A stretch of 64,000 nt of DNA, taken from an uncultured Faecalibacterium sp. Its GTDB lineage: Bacteria; Bacillota; Clostridia; Oscillospirales; Ruminococcaceae. This document shows positions 16,113 to 23,165 of the stretch, in pieces. The number at the start of each line of letters is the position of its first letter. The first letter of the stretch is position 1. The notes under the pieces are model-generated. The model did no database searches and had not been told where the DNA came from. It was given only the letters and a program-made list of their open reading frames with translations. The position numbers were made by a program, and so were the translations under genes. The DNA lies in contig CAKTEF010000007.1 of NCBI GenBank assembly GCA_934547065.1, positions 12,863-76,862 on the forward strand. The letters run 5' to 3'.

Positions 16113-17390
16113 TTACTTCTCGTACCGGATCGTCACACTCTTTGCGTGGGCATGCAGGCCCTCGCGCTCGGCAAAATCGGCGATGCGGGGGGCCACCTCG
16201 CCCAGCGCCTCGCGGGTGTAGTAAAGGAAGCTGGATTTCTTGACGAAATCATCCACGCCCAGCGGGCTGGAAAAACGGGCCGTGCCGCTGGTGGGCAGGG
16301 TATGGTTTGGCCCGGCGAAGTAATCGCCCAGCGCCTCCGGCACATTGCGGCCCAGGAAGATGCTGCCCGCGTTCCGGATCTCATTCAGCACGCCGAACGG
16401 ATCCTCCACGCAGACTTCCAGATGCTCCGGCGCAATGATGTTGCAGGCTTCGATGGCCTTGTGCAGGTCGGTGCAGACGATGATCTTGCCGTTGTCGTCC
16501 ACGCTGGCGCGGGCAATGGCGGCGCGGGGCAGCTGGGGGATCTGCACTTCCAGCTCGGCCTGCACGGCCTTGGCCAGTTCCGGGCTGTCGGTGACCAGCA
16601 CCGGGCTGGCCAGCTTGTCGTGTTCGGCCTGGCTCAGCAGGTCGGCTGCCACCCAGGCCGGGTTGCAGCCGCCGTCGGCCAGCACCAGGATCTCGCTGGG
16701 GCCTGCGATCATATCAATGCCCACCTTGCCGAACACCTTGCGCTTGGCCGTGGCAACGTAGATGTTGCCGGGGCCGACGATCTTGTCCACGGCCGGGATG
16801 CTCTGGGTGCCGTAGGCCAGGGCCGCCACGGCCTGTGCGCCGCCGGTCTTGAAGATCTTGGTCACACCGGCGGTGGCGGCGGCAGCCAGGATCACCGGGT
16901 TCACCCTGCCGTCTTTCCCGGCGGGGGTGGTCATGACGATCTCCGACACGCCCGCCACCTTGGCCGGGATCACGTCCATCAGCACCGTGGAGGGGTAGGC
17001 CGCCGTGCCGCCCGGCACATAGACACCGGCCTTTTCAATGGGGGTGTATTTCTGGCCCAGCACGATGCCGGGCTTGTCGTTCACCACAAAATTCTTGTGT
17101 ACCTGCCGGCGGTGGAAGCTCTCGATGTTGGCGGCGGCTTCCCGCAGCGTTTCGAGGAAATAGGGGTCCATGCCCGCAAAGGCTTCGTCGATCTCCGCCT
17201 GCGTGACTTGCAGCGCGTCGATCTTTGCGCCGTCGAACTTCAGGGCATATTCTTTCAACGCCTCGTCGCCCCGTGTGCGCACGTCGGCGATGATGGCATC
17301 CACCACATCTTCCACGTTCTTCTCCGCGCGGATGTCGCGGTTCAGAATTTCTTCCGGCTTGAGCTCGTCAAAATTATACAGCTTGATCAT
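16113..17390 (-). CDS. hisD: Histidinol dehydrogenase
   Basis: A 425-aa zinc enzyme that oxidises histidinol to histidine in two NAD-dependent steps. Recognisable blocks: KIVGPGNIYVATAKRKVFG, DMIAGPSEILV, LLSQAEHD and the late GPNHTLPTSGTARFSSPLGVDDF with catalytic and metal His. Its ATG overlaps the hisZG stop by 4 nt (ATGA). Confidence 0.96.
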   Translation of the reverse strand: MIKLYNFDELKPEEILNRDIRAEKNVEDVVDAIIADVRTRGDEALKEYALKFDGAKIDALQVTQAEIDEAFAGMDPYFLETLREAAANIESFHRRQVHKNFVVNDKPGIVLGQKYTPIEKAGVYVPGGTAAYPSTVLMDVIPAKVAGVSEIVMTTPAGKDGRVNPVILAAAATAGVTKIFKTGGAQAVAALAYGTQSIPAVDKIVGPGNIYVATAKRKVFGKVGIDMIAGPSEILVLADGGCNPAWVAADLLSQAEHDKLASPVLVTDSPELAKAVQAELEVQIPQLPRAAIARASVDDNGKIIVCTDLHKAIEACNIIAPEHLEVCVEDPFGVLNEIRNAGSIFLGRNVPEALGDYFAGPNHTLPTSGTARFSSPLGVDDFVKKSSFLYYTREALGEVAPRIADFAEREGLHAHAKSVTIRYEK

Positions 17391-18979
17391 TTTGCAGCCT
17401 CCTGTAAGGGATCGCGCAGCTTTTCCAGCATGGCATCCATTTCGCGGTGCTTGAACTGGTAGCTGGCCTTGTTGGCAATGAACCGGGCCGAGATGGGCAT
17501 GAACTCGGTGACTACTTTCAGGCCGTTCTCCCGCAGCGTGGTCCCGGTTTCCACAATGTCCACGATCACATCCGAAAGCCCCAGGATGGGGGCCAGCTCA
17601 ATGGAGCCGTTCAGCTTGATGATGTCGATATCCCGGCCAATGGATGCATAATAGCGCTTGGCGATGTTCACGAATTTGGTGGCCACCCGCACCGGGCGGC
17701 TGGGGTCGTCCCGATAGTCCGCCGGGGCGGCCACGCACATCCGGCACCTGCCAAGGCCGGTGTCCAGCAGCTCGTAGACATCCGCGGAAGCTTCTGTCAG
17801 GATATCCTTGCCCACGATGCCCACATCGGCGGCACCGTGCTCCACATAAATGGCCACATCGCTGGGTTTTACCAGAAAATAGCGGATGCCCGCTTCCGGG
17901 TTTTCCACCACCAGCCTGCGGGTGGCGTTGTAGTCCTCAGTGCAGCCGTAGCCGATGCGGGCCAGCAGGCCATAAACCTGATCGCCCAGCCGCCCCTTGG
18001 GCAGAGCCACGTTCAGCATGGTCTTTTCCGGGGCGGACTGCCGCACCGGCGGCAGAGGAGCGCTGAGGCGGTCCAGCTCGTCCAGATAGACCGCAAAGCC
18101 GATGGCCCCCGCACCGGGCGTGAATTTCTGCATCAGCAGGTCGTACCGGCCGCCCTTGAGCAGCGGACGGGGCAGCCCCCGCAGGTAGCCCTGAAAGATC
18201 AGGCCGTTGTAGTACTCCATCTCGCCGGTCAGCGAGAGATCCAGCCGGATGCTGCCGCCCGCCGGGGCCAGCGTTTCGGCCAGAACCCGCAGCTCCGCAG
18301 CGGCCTCTTTCATCCGCCGGTTGCGGCAGAGCGCTTCGGCCTTTTCCAGCGTTTCGGGGGAACTGCCGCTGAGGGTCAGCAGCTGGGCCAGGGCATCGGC
18401 CCCGGCGGCATCCAGCCCGGCCGCAGCGGCGGCGGCTTTCAGCTCGTGGGCGTTTTTCTCCCGCAGCAGCTTCAGCAGGCCGGGGCGGGCGGCGGCAGGC
18501 ACGTCCAGCGCATCCAGCAGGCCGAACAGATACCCCATGTGGCTGAGTTCCAGCACCCAGGCGCTGCCCAGCTGCTCCAGCGACTCCGCCGCCAGCCGGA
18601 CGGTCTGCCGCACCTGCGCTTCGCCCACCGCGCCCAGAACTTCCAGGCCCATCTGGCCGATCTCCTTGAACGTGTGGCTCTCGGCCGAGGGGCGGTAGAC
18701 ATTTTCGTGGTAGTAGTATTTCAGCGTTTCGCCCGGTGCCGGCTGGGCCGTTTTGGCAATGGAAAGGGTCACATCCGGCTTGAGCGCCAGCAGCCGCCCG
18801 TCCAGGTCCGTAAAGGTGATGACCTGCTCCGAGGACAAAAAGCTCCGGTTCTCCTGATACAGGCCGTACTCCTCAAAGCGGCCCATGTGATATTTGCGGC
18901 AGCCCGCCGCCTCATACAAGGCCCGCAGCGCAAAGGAGGCGCGCTCCTTGGGCTGCAGGTTTGCAATGCTGAATTCCAT
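17387..18979 (-). CDS. hisG: HisZ-HisG fusion: ATP phosphoribosyltransferase regulatory plus catalytic subunit
   Basis: First committed enzyme of histidine synthesis. The 530-aa protein joins a HisRS-like regulatory HisZ domain (about 1-312; class II synthetase motif ALKPDVTLSIAKTA, later RPLLKGGRYD) to a short-form catalytic HisG (about 320-530; MLNVALPKGRLG, then VGIVGKD and DVIVDIVETGTTL for PRPP binding). Elsewhere HisZ and short HisG are separate proteins forming a hetero-octamer. Here they are one chain. ATG 18979 has CGAGGAAACC upstream; the earlier M at 19006 is less likely. It is the first gene of the his operon. Confidence 0.93.
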   Translation of the reverse strand: MEFSIANLQPKERASFALRALYEAAGCRKYHMGRFEEYGLYQENRSFLSSEQVITFTDLDGRLLALKPDVTLSIAKTAQPAPGETLKYYYHENVYRPSAESHTFKEIGQMGLEVLGAVGEAQVRQTVRLAAESLEQLGSAWVLELSHMGYLFGLLDALDVPAAARPGLLKLLREKNAHELKAAAAAAGLDAAGADALAQLLTLSGSSPETLEKAEALCRNRRMKEAAAELRVLAETLAPAGGSIRLDLSLTGEMEYYNGLIFQGYLRGLPRPLLKGGRYDLLMQKFTPGAGAIGFAVYLDELDRLSAPLPPVRQSAPEKTMLNVALPKGRLGDQVYGLLARIGYGCTEDYNATRRLVVENPEAGIRYFLVKPSDVAIYVEHGAADVGIVGKDILTEASADVYELLDTGLGRCRMCVAAPADYRDDPSRPVRVATKFVNIAKRYYASIGRDIDIIKLNGSIELAPILGLSDVIVDIVETGTTLRENGLKVVTEFMPISARFIANKASYQFKHREMDAMLEKLRDPLQEAAK

Positions 18980-19037
18980 GGTGGTTTCCTCGTTTCTGAC
19001 TCGCATTCGCTTTGCCCGGTGGTTGGTTTCCGCTTTT

Positions 19038-19066
19038 ATTTTACTTTATCAAGCTAAAGTTGTAAA
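19038..19066 (-). promoter_or_regulatory. Sigma-A promoter of the histidine operon
   Basis: Minus strand -35 TTTACA (19066-19061), 17-nt spacer, -10 TAAAAT (19043-19038), about 60 nt before hisZG. I see no T-box or His leader peptide in the short leader. The remainder of 18980-19237 holds only this promoter and the higA terminator. Confidence 0.65.
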
Positions 19067-19193
19067 GCATGAAAGTGACAGCTTTTCAGTTCTATCTTAC
19101 ATTTTTTCTGTGCGTTTGTACAGAAACGCGAAATCATTTCATGGTTTTGTCAAAACAGATGATGGGGAGCGAAAACAAAGCAGGCAGATACGC

Positions 19194-19229
19194 AAAAAGC
19201 CCCCGCTCCTGGACCGGAGCAGGGGCTTT
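19194..19229 (-). terminator. Terminator of higBA
   Basis: Minus strand stem AAAGCCCCTGCTCC / GGAGCGGGGGCTTT followed by TTGCG; compact loop. It lies just after the higA stop. Confidence 0.7.
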
Positions 19230-19237
19230 GCACACGG

Positions 19238-19546
19238 TCACCCCCGTGTTGGGTTTGCATGGCCTGCATTTTTGGGAACAAACACAAGTTTCAGGTCCAT
19301 CCCCATCCCATCGGCCAGACGCTTCAGCAGCTTCAGGGAGGGATTCCGCGTTCCATTTTCCAGCTTGCTGATATCCGCCTGGTTGATGCCGGTGCGCTCG
19401 GCCAATTCTTTTTGGGTCAGGTTCTGGGAGATGCGTGCATCAGCCATTGCACGGATGATCTCCATTTCCGGCTGATTTTCTTCCCATTCCTTGCGGAATT
19501 CTTCATTTTTCATCTGTTCATCCAGATACATATTCAGCGTTTTCAT
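19238..19546 (-). CDS. higA: HigA-like antitoxin (XRE helix-turn-helix)
   Basis: A 102-aa protein with an N-terminal acidic region (MKTLNMYLDEQMKNEEF) and a clear XRE HTH (about 38-92: ISQNLTQKELAERTGINQADISKLENGTRNPSLKLLKRLADGMG). It follows the toxin gene after one nucleotide, the toxin-first order of higBA loci. The HTH probably binds the 7-bp inverted repeat in the higB promoter and neutralises the HigB-like toxin. The frame is open to 19606, but the ATG at 19546 gives the conserved start. Confidence 0.85.
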   Translation of the reverse strand: MKTLNMYLDEQMKNEEFRKEWEENQPEMEIIRAMADARISQNLTQKELAERTGINQADISKLENGTRNPSLKLLKRLADGMGMDLKLVFVPKNAGHANPTRG

Positions 19547-19547
19547 C

Positions 19548-19901
19548 TCATTCACCCGCTCTTTCCATAAAGTCTTTCCGATACCGCTTTGCCCGCTCGA
19601 TCTCATTGCGGGGTGTCTTTTGGGTTTTCTTGATAAATCCGTTCGTCAGGATGATTCTCCCGCCATAGTAAAAGAAATACAGCACGCGCGAGATATCTGT
19701 CCCGACCTTTCCTCGGATCTCAAAGATCCCGTCTTCCAGGTGCTTGCTGTACGGTTCCCGCAAGCGGCTCCCCTGTTCCTGCAAAACGTTCAGTGTCATC
19801 AACAGCTTGCTCCGCATTTTGATATCCAGTGTATCCAAAAATTCCTCTGCCGGGCGCTGTCCTTCTTTTGTTTCGTAGAACTCAACGATGAATTGTTCCA
19901 T
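19548..19901 (-). CDS. higB: HigB-like RelE-superfamily toxin
   Basis: A 117-aa RelE/HigB (phage Gp49-like) protein. Visible features are VEFYETKEGQRPAEEFLDTL, then LREPYSKHLEDGIFEIRGKVGTDISRVLYFFYYGGRIILTNGFIKKTQKTP, the core beta-sheet and basic tail of this family. Such toxins usually cleave mRNA at the ribosome. ATG 19901 has GGGAGCTGG upstream and lies after the promoter; the M at 19952 lies inside the promoter and is excluded. Confidence 0.85.
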   Translation of the reverse strand: MEQFIVEFYETKEGQRPAEEFLDTLDIKMRSKLLMTLNVLQEQGSRLREPYSKHLEDGIFEIRGKVGTDISRVLYFFYYGGRIILTNGFIKKTQKTPRNEIERAKRYRKDFMERAGE

Positions 19902-19931
19902 TTTTCCAGCTCCCTGCTTCTTTCTAATTTC

Positions 19932-19960
19932 AGTATATGGCGGATATGCCATATTGTCAA
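19932..19960 (-). promoter_or_regulatory. higBA promoter with autoregulatory operator
   Basis: Minus strand -35 TTGACA (19960-19955), 17-nt spacer, -10 TATACT (19937-19932). A perfect 7-bp inverted repeat ATATGGC (19935-19941) / GCCATAT (19948-19954) fills the spacer, an ideal position for HigA binding. Confidence 0.75.
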
Positions 19961-19985
19961 GCAGAAAATGCCGCTCGTCCTGCCC

Positions 19986-20315
19986 TCAAAGCGATTGCTT
20001 CTCCGCACGCTTTGCGGCAATTTTGTACACTTCATCTTCCGCGCGGGCGCCAATGACCACGATCAGCATTTCCGTCTCGGTGCGGATCAGGCGATACACC
20101 ACCCGCAGGCCCGACGCTTTCAGTTTGATCTTGAACAGCCCGGAAAGGTCTGTTCCGCCCTTGTTGCCAAGCGGTTTTCCGTATCCGCCCTCATAGATGG
20201 ACACCGGGTTCTGCTGAACCTTTTTCAGGGCCTTGGCAACCAGAAGCCGCTGGTTGCCCGCCAGCGCTTCAAATTCTTTTTGTGCTTCCGGGAGGAACAC
20301 CAGCTTCCAGTTCAT
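19986..20315 (-). CDS. RelE/ParE-family toxin
   Basis: A 109-aa protein starting MNWKLVFLPEAQKEFEAL, followed by PLGNKGGTDLSGLFKIKLKASGLRVVYRLIRTETEMLIVVIGARAEDEVYKIAAKR, a classic RelE core with its Arg-rich central strand. It overlaps the upstream antitoxin by 4 nt. By family it should be a ribosome-dependent mRNA interferase or a gyrase poison of ParE type; the sequence does not decide which. Confidence 0.88.
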   Translation of the reverse strand: MNWKLVFLPEAQKEFEALAGNQRLLVAKALKKVQQNPVSIYEGGYGKPLGNKGGTDLSGLFKIKLKASGLRVVYRLIRTETEMLIVVIGARAEDEVYKIAAKRAEKQSL

Positions 20316-20635
20316 TCCAGCTCCACCTCGTCATATCCGGCAAGGTCTGCATCCGAAATGCCCGCTTTCCGGTAAACCTCCTCGGCGGGGACGGCATCCT
20401 GCACATTGGCATGTTCCAGCCGCTCCTGCGCCATGACGCAGAGCCGGGCATTTTCCAGCTCCTCCATCAGATCCAGATACTCCTCCGGGGACATCAGCAC
20501 ACACTCCGGGGCATTGTTTTTCATCACCACTTTTGCCCCCTGCTGCCGGACATCCTCAAAAATTTTTCCCGCATAGCCGCGGTTGAACTGCGTGATCGGC
20601 ACGGTATTCTTGATCGCATTGACCAAAGAGCTCAT
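20312..20635 (-). CDS. Phd/YefM-type antitoxin
   Basis: A 107-aa protein with a Phd/YefM DNA-binding N terminus (VNAIKNTVPITQFNRGYAGKIFEDV, KVVMKNNAPECVLMSPEEYLDL) and an acidic C-terminal tail (ISDADLAGYDEVELE) expected to wrap the toxin. ATG 20635 has GGAGG upstream. It overlaps the RelE-like gene by 4 nt and has its own strong promoter. Confidence 0.88.
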   Translation of the reverse strand: MSSLVNAIKNTVPITQFNRGYAGKIFEDVRQQGAKVVMKNNAPECVLMSPEEYLDLMEELENARLCVMAQERLEHANVQDAVPAEEVYRKAGISDADLAGYDEVELE

Positions 20636-20664
20636 TCTGTCCACCTCCTGCTTCTTCTGCTTTC

Positions 20665-20693
20665 AGTATAGTATTCTTTCATTTTTATGTCAA
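20665..20693 (-). promoter_or_regulatory. Promoter of the Phd-RelE toxin-antitoxin pair
   Basis: Minus strand -35 TTGACA (20693-20688), 17-nt spacer, -10 TATACT (20670-20665), 30 nt before the antitoxin start. Confidence 0.7.
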
Positions 20694-20734
20694 TTCTTTT
20701 CTCAGCGAATTCACTGATATTTTTATCAGCATAT

Positions 20735-20789
20735 CTAAAACGGAGCCGCTGCGCCGGGATCTTTCCTCAGCGCAGCGGCTCCGTTTTTT
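20735..20789. terminator. Terminator after trxA
   Basis: Perfect 14-bp stem CGGAGCCGCTGCGC (20741-20754) / complement (20770-20783). T-runs on both sides make it bidirectional. Confidence 0.7.
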
Positions 20790-20805
20790 GGTTTCATGGT
20801 TCGGT

Positions 20806-21114
20806 TCAGCCCAGAAGCTCCAGCACACCGGCTTTGGGGCGGGCACCCACGGCCTGGCGTACCAGCTTGCCCTGCTCAAACACCAGCAGGGTGGGGATGC
20901 TCATTACGCCAAAGCGTTCGGCCAGCTCCGGCTGCTCGTCCACATTCACCTTGCCCACCTTGACATCGGAGCGTTCCTCCGCCACCTCGTCCACAATGGG
21001 GCTCAGCATCCGGCAGGGGCCGCACCAGGCAGCCCAGAAATCCAGCAGCACGGGCTGGGCGCTGCGCAGCACTTCGGCTTCAAAATTTTCTTTGGTGATC
21101 TCGATCACGGCCAT
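20806..21114 (-). CDS. trxA: Thioredoxin
   Basis: A 102-aa thioredoxin with the redox motif WAAWCGPCRM (Cys pair about residues 31 and 34) and the cis-Pro loop SIPTLLVFEQG. It reduces protein disulfides in the cytoplasm. GGAGG precedes the ATG. Monocistronic, with its own promoter and terminator. Confidence 0.95.
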   Translation of the reverse strand: MAVIEITKENFEAEVLRSAQPVLLDFWAAWCGPCRMLSPIVDEVAEERSDVKVGKVNVDEQPELAERFGVMSIPTLLVFEQGKLVRQAVGARPKAGVLELLG

Positions 21115-21191
21115 CGTCGTTTCCTCCCTTATTTGGATCCGTGTTCCGGCGGCGGCCCGCCAAAACCAGATTGATTCTTACTTACAAGCAC

Positions 21192-21220
21192 AGTATACCC
21201 CGATCTGCGCCCATTTTCCA
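21192..21220 (-). promoter_or_regulatory. Promoter of trxA
   Basis: Minus strand -35 TGGAAA (21220-21215), 17-nt spacer, -10 TATACT (21197-21192). Confidence 0.5.
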
Positions 21221-21239
21221 GAGATAAATTGTGAACAAA

Positions 21240-21284
21240 ACAAAAAAGGCGGCGGCCCGCCCACAGTGGGGAGAGCCGCCGCCC
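21240..21284 (-). terminator. Terminator of the GG-leader peptide gene
   Basis: Minus strand stem GGCGGCGGC (21283-21275) / GCCGCCGCC (21256-21248), followed by TTTTTTGTTTTG. Confidence 0.7.
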
Positions 21285-21328
21285 GTCAATTGTTCTTTGG
21301 AGTACTCCGCATCAACCGGTCAGAACGA

Positions 21329-21682
21329 TCAGGCCGTGACCCAAGCGATTGCGGTAACAGGCCACCAGCTGATCAGGTTCAGGGTGGTGTAGATGCCGAC
21401 GATGGCGTTGCCAACGGACTGGCCCATGAAAGTCACGACATCATCAATGCCCTTGCTTGCCAGGTCGGTCACGTTCTGGCCTTCCTTCTTGTTGGCCTTG
21501 ATCCAGTTACGGCTCTCATTGATGCCCCAGATCATATTGCCGATGGAGAGGACTGCGCCGATGGTCCAGCCGGCGTAATAGCTGGTGAGATATGCGCTGA
21601 CAGCATCACCGCCGTAGGTGTAGGTCATTTCCTCATCGTTCATGACGTTGTAGTTCGCAGGCATCATAAATTTCTTTTCCAT
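21329..21682 (-). CDS. Double-glycine-leader peptide (bacteriocin-like precursor)
   Basis: A 117-aa precursor with an N-terminal leader MEKKFMMPANYNVMNDEEMTYTYGG, where the acidic stretch followed by YTYGG is typical of peptides cut by C39-peptidase ABC exporters. The rest (about 92 aa) is hydrophobic and Gly/Trp-rich (YYAGWTIGAVLSIGNMIWGIN, later GQSVGNAIVGIYTTLNLISWWPVTAIAWVTA), suggesting membrane-active helices as in class II bacteriocins, though it is longer than usual. AAAGGAG precedes the start. No C39 exporter or immunity gene lies beside it in this window, so processing would need genes elsewhere. The function is inferred from the leader only. Confidence 0.65.
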   Translation of the reverse strand: MEKKFMMPANYNVMNDEEMTYTYGGDAVSAYLTSYYAGWTIGAVLSIGNMIWGINESRNWIKANKKEGQNVTDLASKGIDDVVTFMGQSVGNAIVGIYTTLNLISWWPVTAIAWVTA

Positions 21683-21713
21683 AATAACACTCCTTTGAAA
21701 GCAATCATATCCC

Positions 21714-21740
21714 TTACGGTGTGTCCCTCACACCGTGAGT
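21714..21740 (-). promoter_or_regulatory. Hairpin in the leader of the GG-peptide mRNA
   Basis: Minus strand ACGGTGTG-AGGGA-CACACCGT, a perfect 8-bp hairpin about 30 nt before the start codon. There is no T-run, so it is a stability or translation element rather than a terminator. Confidence 0.5.
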
Positions 21741-21743
21741 TCC

Positions 21744-21845
21744 TCAGATAAACATCAGCGCCGCACTCAGAGGTGCAAGGCCGACCACCATCACGCCGGA
21801 AACCGCAACGCGCAGGAAGTTGGAACGGAGACTTCTTTCCCGCAA
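21744..21845 (-). CDS. Possible 33-aa hydrophobic leader peptide (unrecognised)
   Basis: An in-frame TTG (21845) to TGA (21744) frame lies just after the predicted transcript start and before the GG-leader gene. It encodes a basic head (RERSLRSNFLR) and a hydrophobic tail (VAVSGVMVVGLAPLSAALMFI). A GGAG lies only 3 nt before the TTG, so initiation is doubtful. It could be a regulatory leader, a small membrane peptide or chance. Confidence 0.3.
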   Translation of the reverse strand: MRERSLRSNFLRVAVSGVMVVGLAPLSAALMFI

Positions 21846-21865
21846 GCACTCCGGCTTCCAGCTTC

Positions 21866-21894
21866 ATATTACTACGACGGCCGAAAAATTGCAA
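21866..21894 (-). promoter_or_regulatory. Promoter of the GG-leader peptide gene
   Basis: Minus strand -35 TTGCAA (21894-21889), 17-nt spacer, -10 TAATAT (21871-21866). The leader is about 175 nt. The 300-nt stretch 21683-21982 holds this promoter, the possible 33-aa frame and the hairpin. Confidence 0.6.
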
Positions 21895-21982
21895 TGGATT
21901 TTGTTCACAATCATCAAAAATCGGAAAGTCGCATGAAAAAAGCTATGAAAGTTTGGTGAAAACCACTGCAATTTTTACCATT

Positions 21983-23149
21983 TCAACCTGCCACACCGGC
22001 CCGGTAAAGGTAGGGATCGGTGGTAAAGCTTGCGTAGCTGTACAGCACCAGGATCTGGTCATAGCCATTGTCCGCGATCAGCTGATCCAGCCCGTAATTG
22101 TAATTGCGGAAATCCACCACGTCGATCACGGCGTAGTTTGCGGCCAGGTAAGGCACAAAGCTGTTGGCGTAGCTGTCCTTGATGACCAGGATCTTGCCCG
22201 CACCGTCGCCGGAGATGCGGCTCAGGCCGTTGTTGCCGTGCAGGAACATGGCGTACTTATCATACACGTTCAGCTTGTCGGTGTCGTACAGGCCGGTGGT
22301 AGTGCCCTGGGTGGGCTGGCCCGGGCCGGTGACGTTCCAAATGGTCAGGCGGTTCTGCAGATCGTACCAGGTGATGGTGTCCGGCTCCGCGTTCCAGGTG
22401 CGCGCCTTGGAGTAGTGGGTGCCGTAGAAATCTTCCGCCGTTTCCGCCGTGTGGGCCGTGCGGTCAAAGGGGGTCAGGCCCAGCGTTTTGCAGAACTGCT
22501 CATACGCATAGTAGGCCCCCAGCGTGGTCCAATGGTGGTCGGTGCGGTAATAAAGGTACTCGTCCTTGTGCTCGGCCAGGGTGCCGGTCACGTTCAGGAA
22601 ATGGCCGCCCTGCACGGCATTTCCCGCCTCGGCGATCCGCGCTTCCTCGTCCACCTGGGGCACGCCTGCGGGCAGGTCCTCCGGGTAGAGGACGGCTGCC
22701 GACGGCACCAGCATGAAGTTCACCTTGCCGGGATAGCGCTGGCACAGCGACTGCACCGCCGCCAGGTTCCGGCCAAACGTCTTTTGGTCCGAAGCCAGGG
22801 TCTGATACCGGCGGACGAACATCCGGTGCTCCTTGCCCAGCAGGATGCCGCCGCTCTGCGTTTTCTGGAACAGGGTCGTCTCCGCCAGGCTCTGCAGGCC
22901 GATCCACTGATCCCGCCCGAACACCTGATCCTTGACGTATCGGGTGTAGGTGGTAAAGTAGTCGTTCAGCCCGTCCACCGTAACGGCCGAAAGCTTGGGC
23001 TTCTGGGTCAGGGTGGTGTTTTCCAGCTCACTGTATGCCCGGTCCGGGGTCACCAGGTCCAGCACGAACAGGGCCGCAAAAAACAGGGTGAATGCCGCCA
23101 GCACCGGGTACTGCCGCAGGGAGACGCTGTGTTTGGAATGCTTGTCCAT
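21983..23149 (-). CDS. DHHW-family SGNH-like protein (acyl transfer partner of MBOAT)
   Basis: A 388-aa protein with an N-terminal membrane anchor (YPVLAAFTLFFAALFVLDLV) and an extracellular SGNH/AlgX-like domain. RTDHHWTTLGAYYAYEQFC contains the signature DHHW motif, and KILVIKDSYANSFVPYLA carries the Asp-Ser element. Family proteins work with MBOAT O-acyltransferases to acetylate extracellular polysaccharide or wall polymers. ATG 23149 has GGGAGGC upstream. It lies 16 nt after the MBOAT gene and ends the set. Confidence 0.85.
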   Translation of the reverse strand: MDKHSKHSVSLRQYPVLAAFTLFFAALFVLDLVTPDRAYSELENTTLTQKPKLSAVTVDGLNDYFTTYTRYVKDQVFGRDQWIGLQSLAETTLFQKTQSGGILLGKEHRMFVRRYQTLASDQKTFGRNLAAVQSLCQRYPGKVNFMLVPSAAVLYPEDLPAGVPQVDEEARIAEAGNAVQGGHFLNVTGTLAEHKDEYLYYRTDHHWTTLGAYYAYEQFCKTLGLTPFDRTAHTAETAEDFYGTHYSKARTWNAEPDTITWYDLQNRLTIWNVTGPGQPTQGTTTGLYDTDKLNVYDKYAMFLHGNNGLSRISGDGAGKILVIKDSYANSFVPYLAANYAVIDVVDFRNYNYGLDQLIADNGYDQILVLYSYASFTTDPYLYRAGVAG

Positions 23150-23165
23150 TGGTTTGCTGCCTCCC

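Noticed and set aside
21664..21894. 76-aa minus-strand frame overlapping the GG-peptide start
   Set aside because: It begins at the promoter -35, runs over the GG-peptide ribosome site and has no plausible ribosome site of its own.
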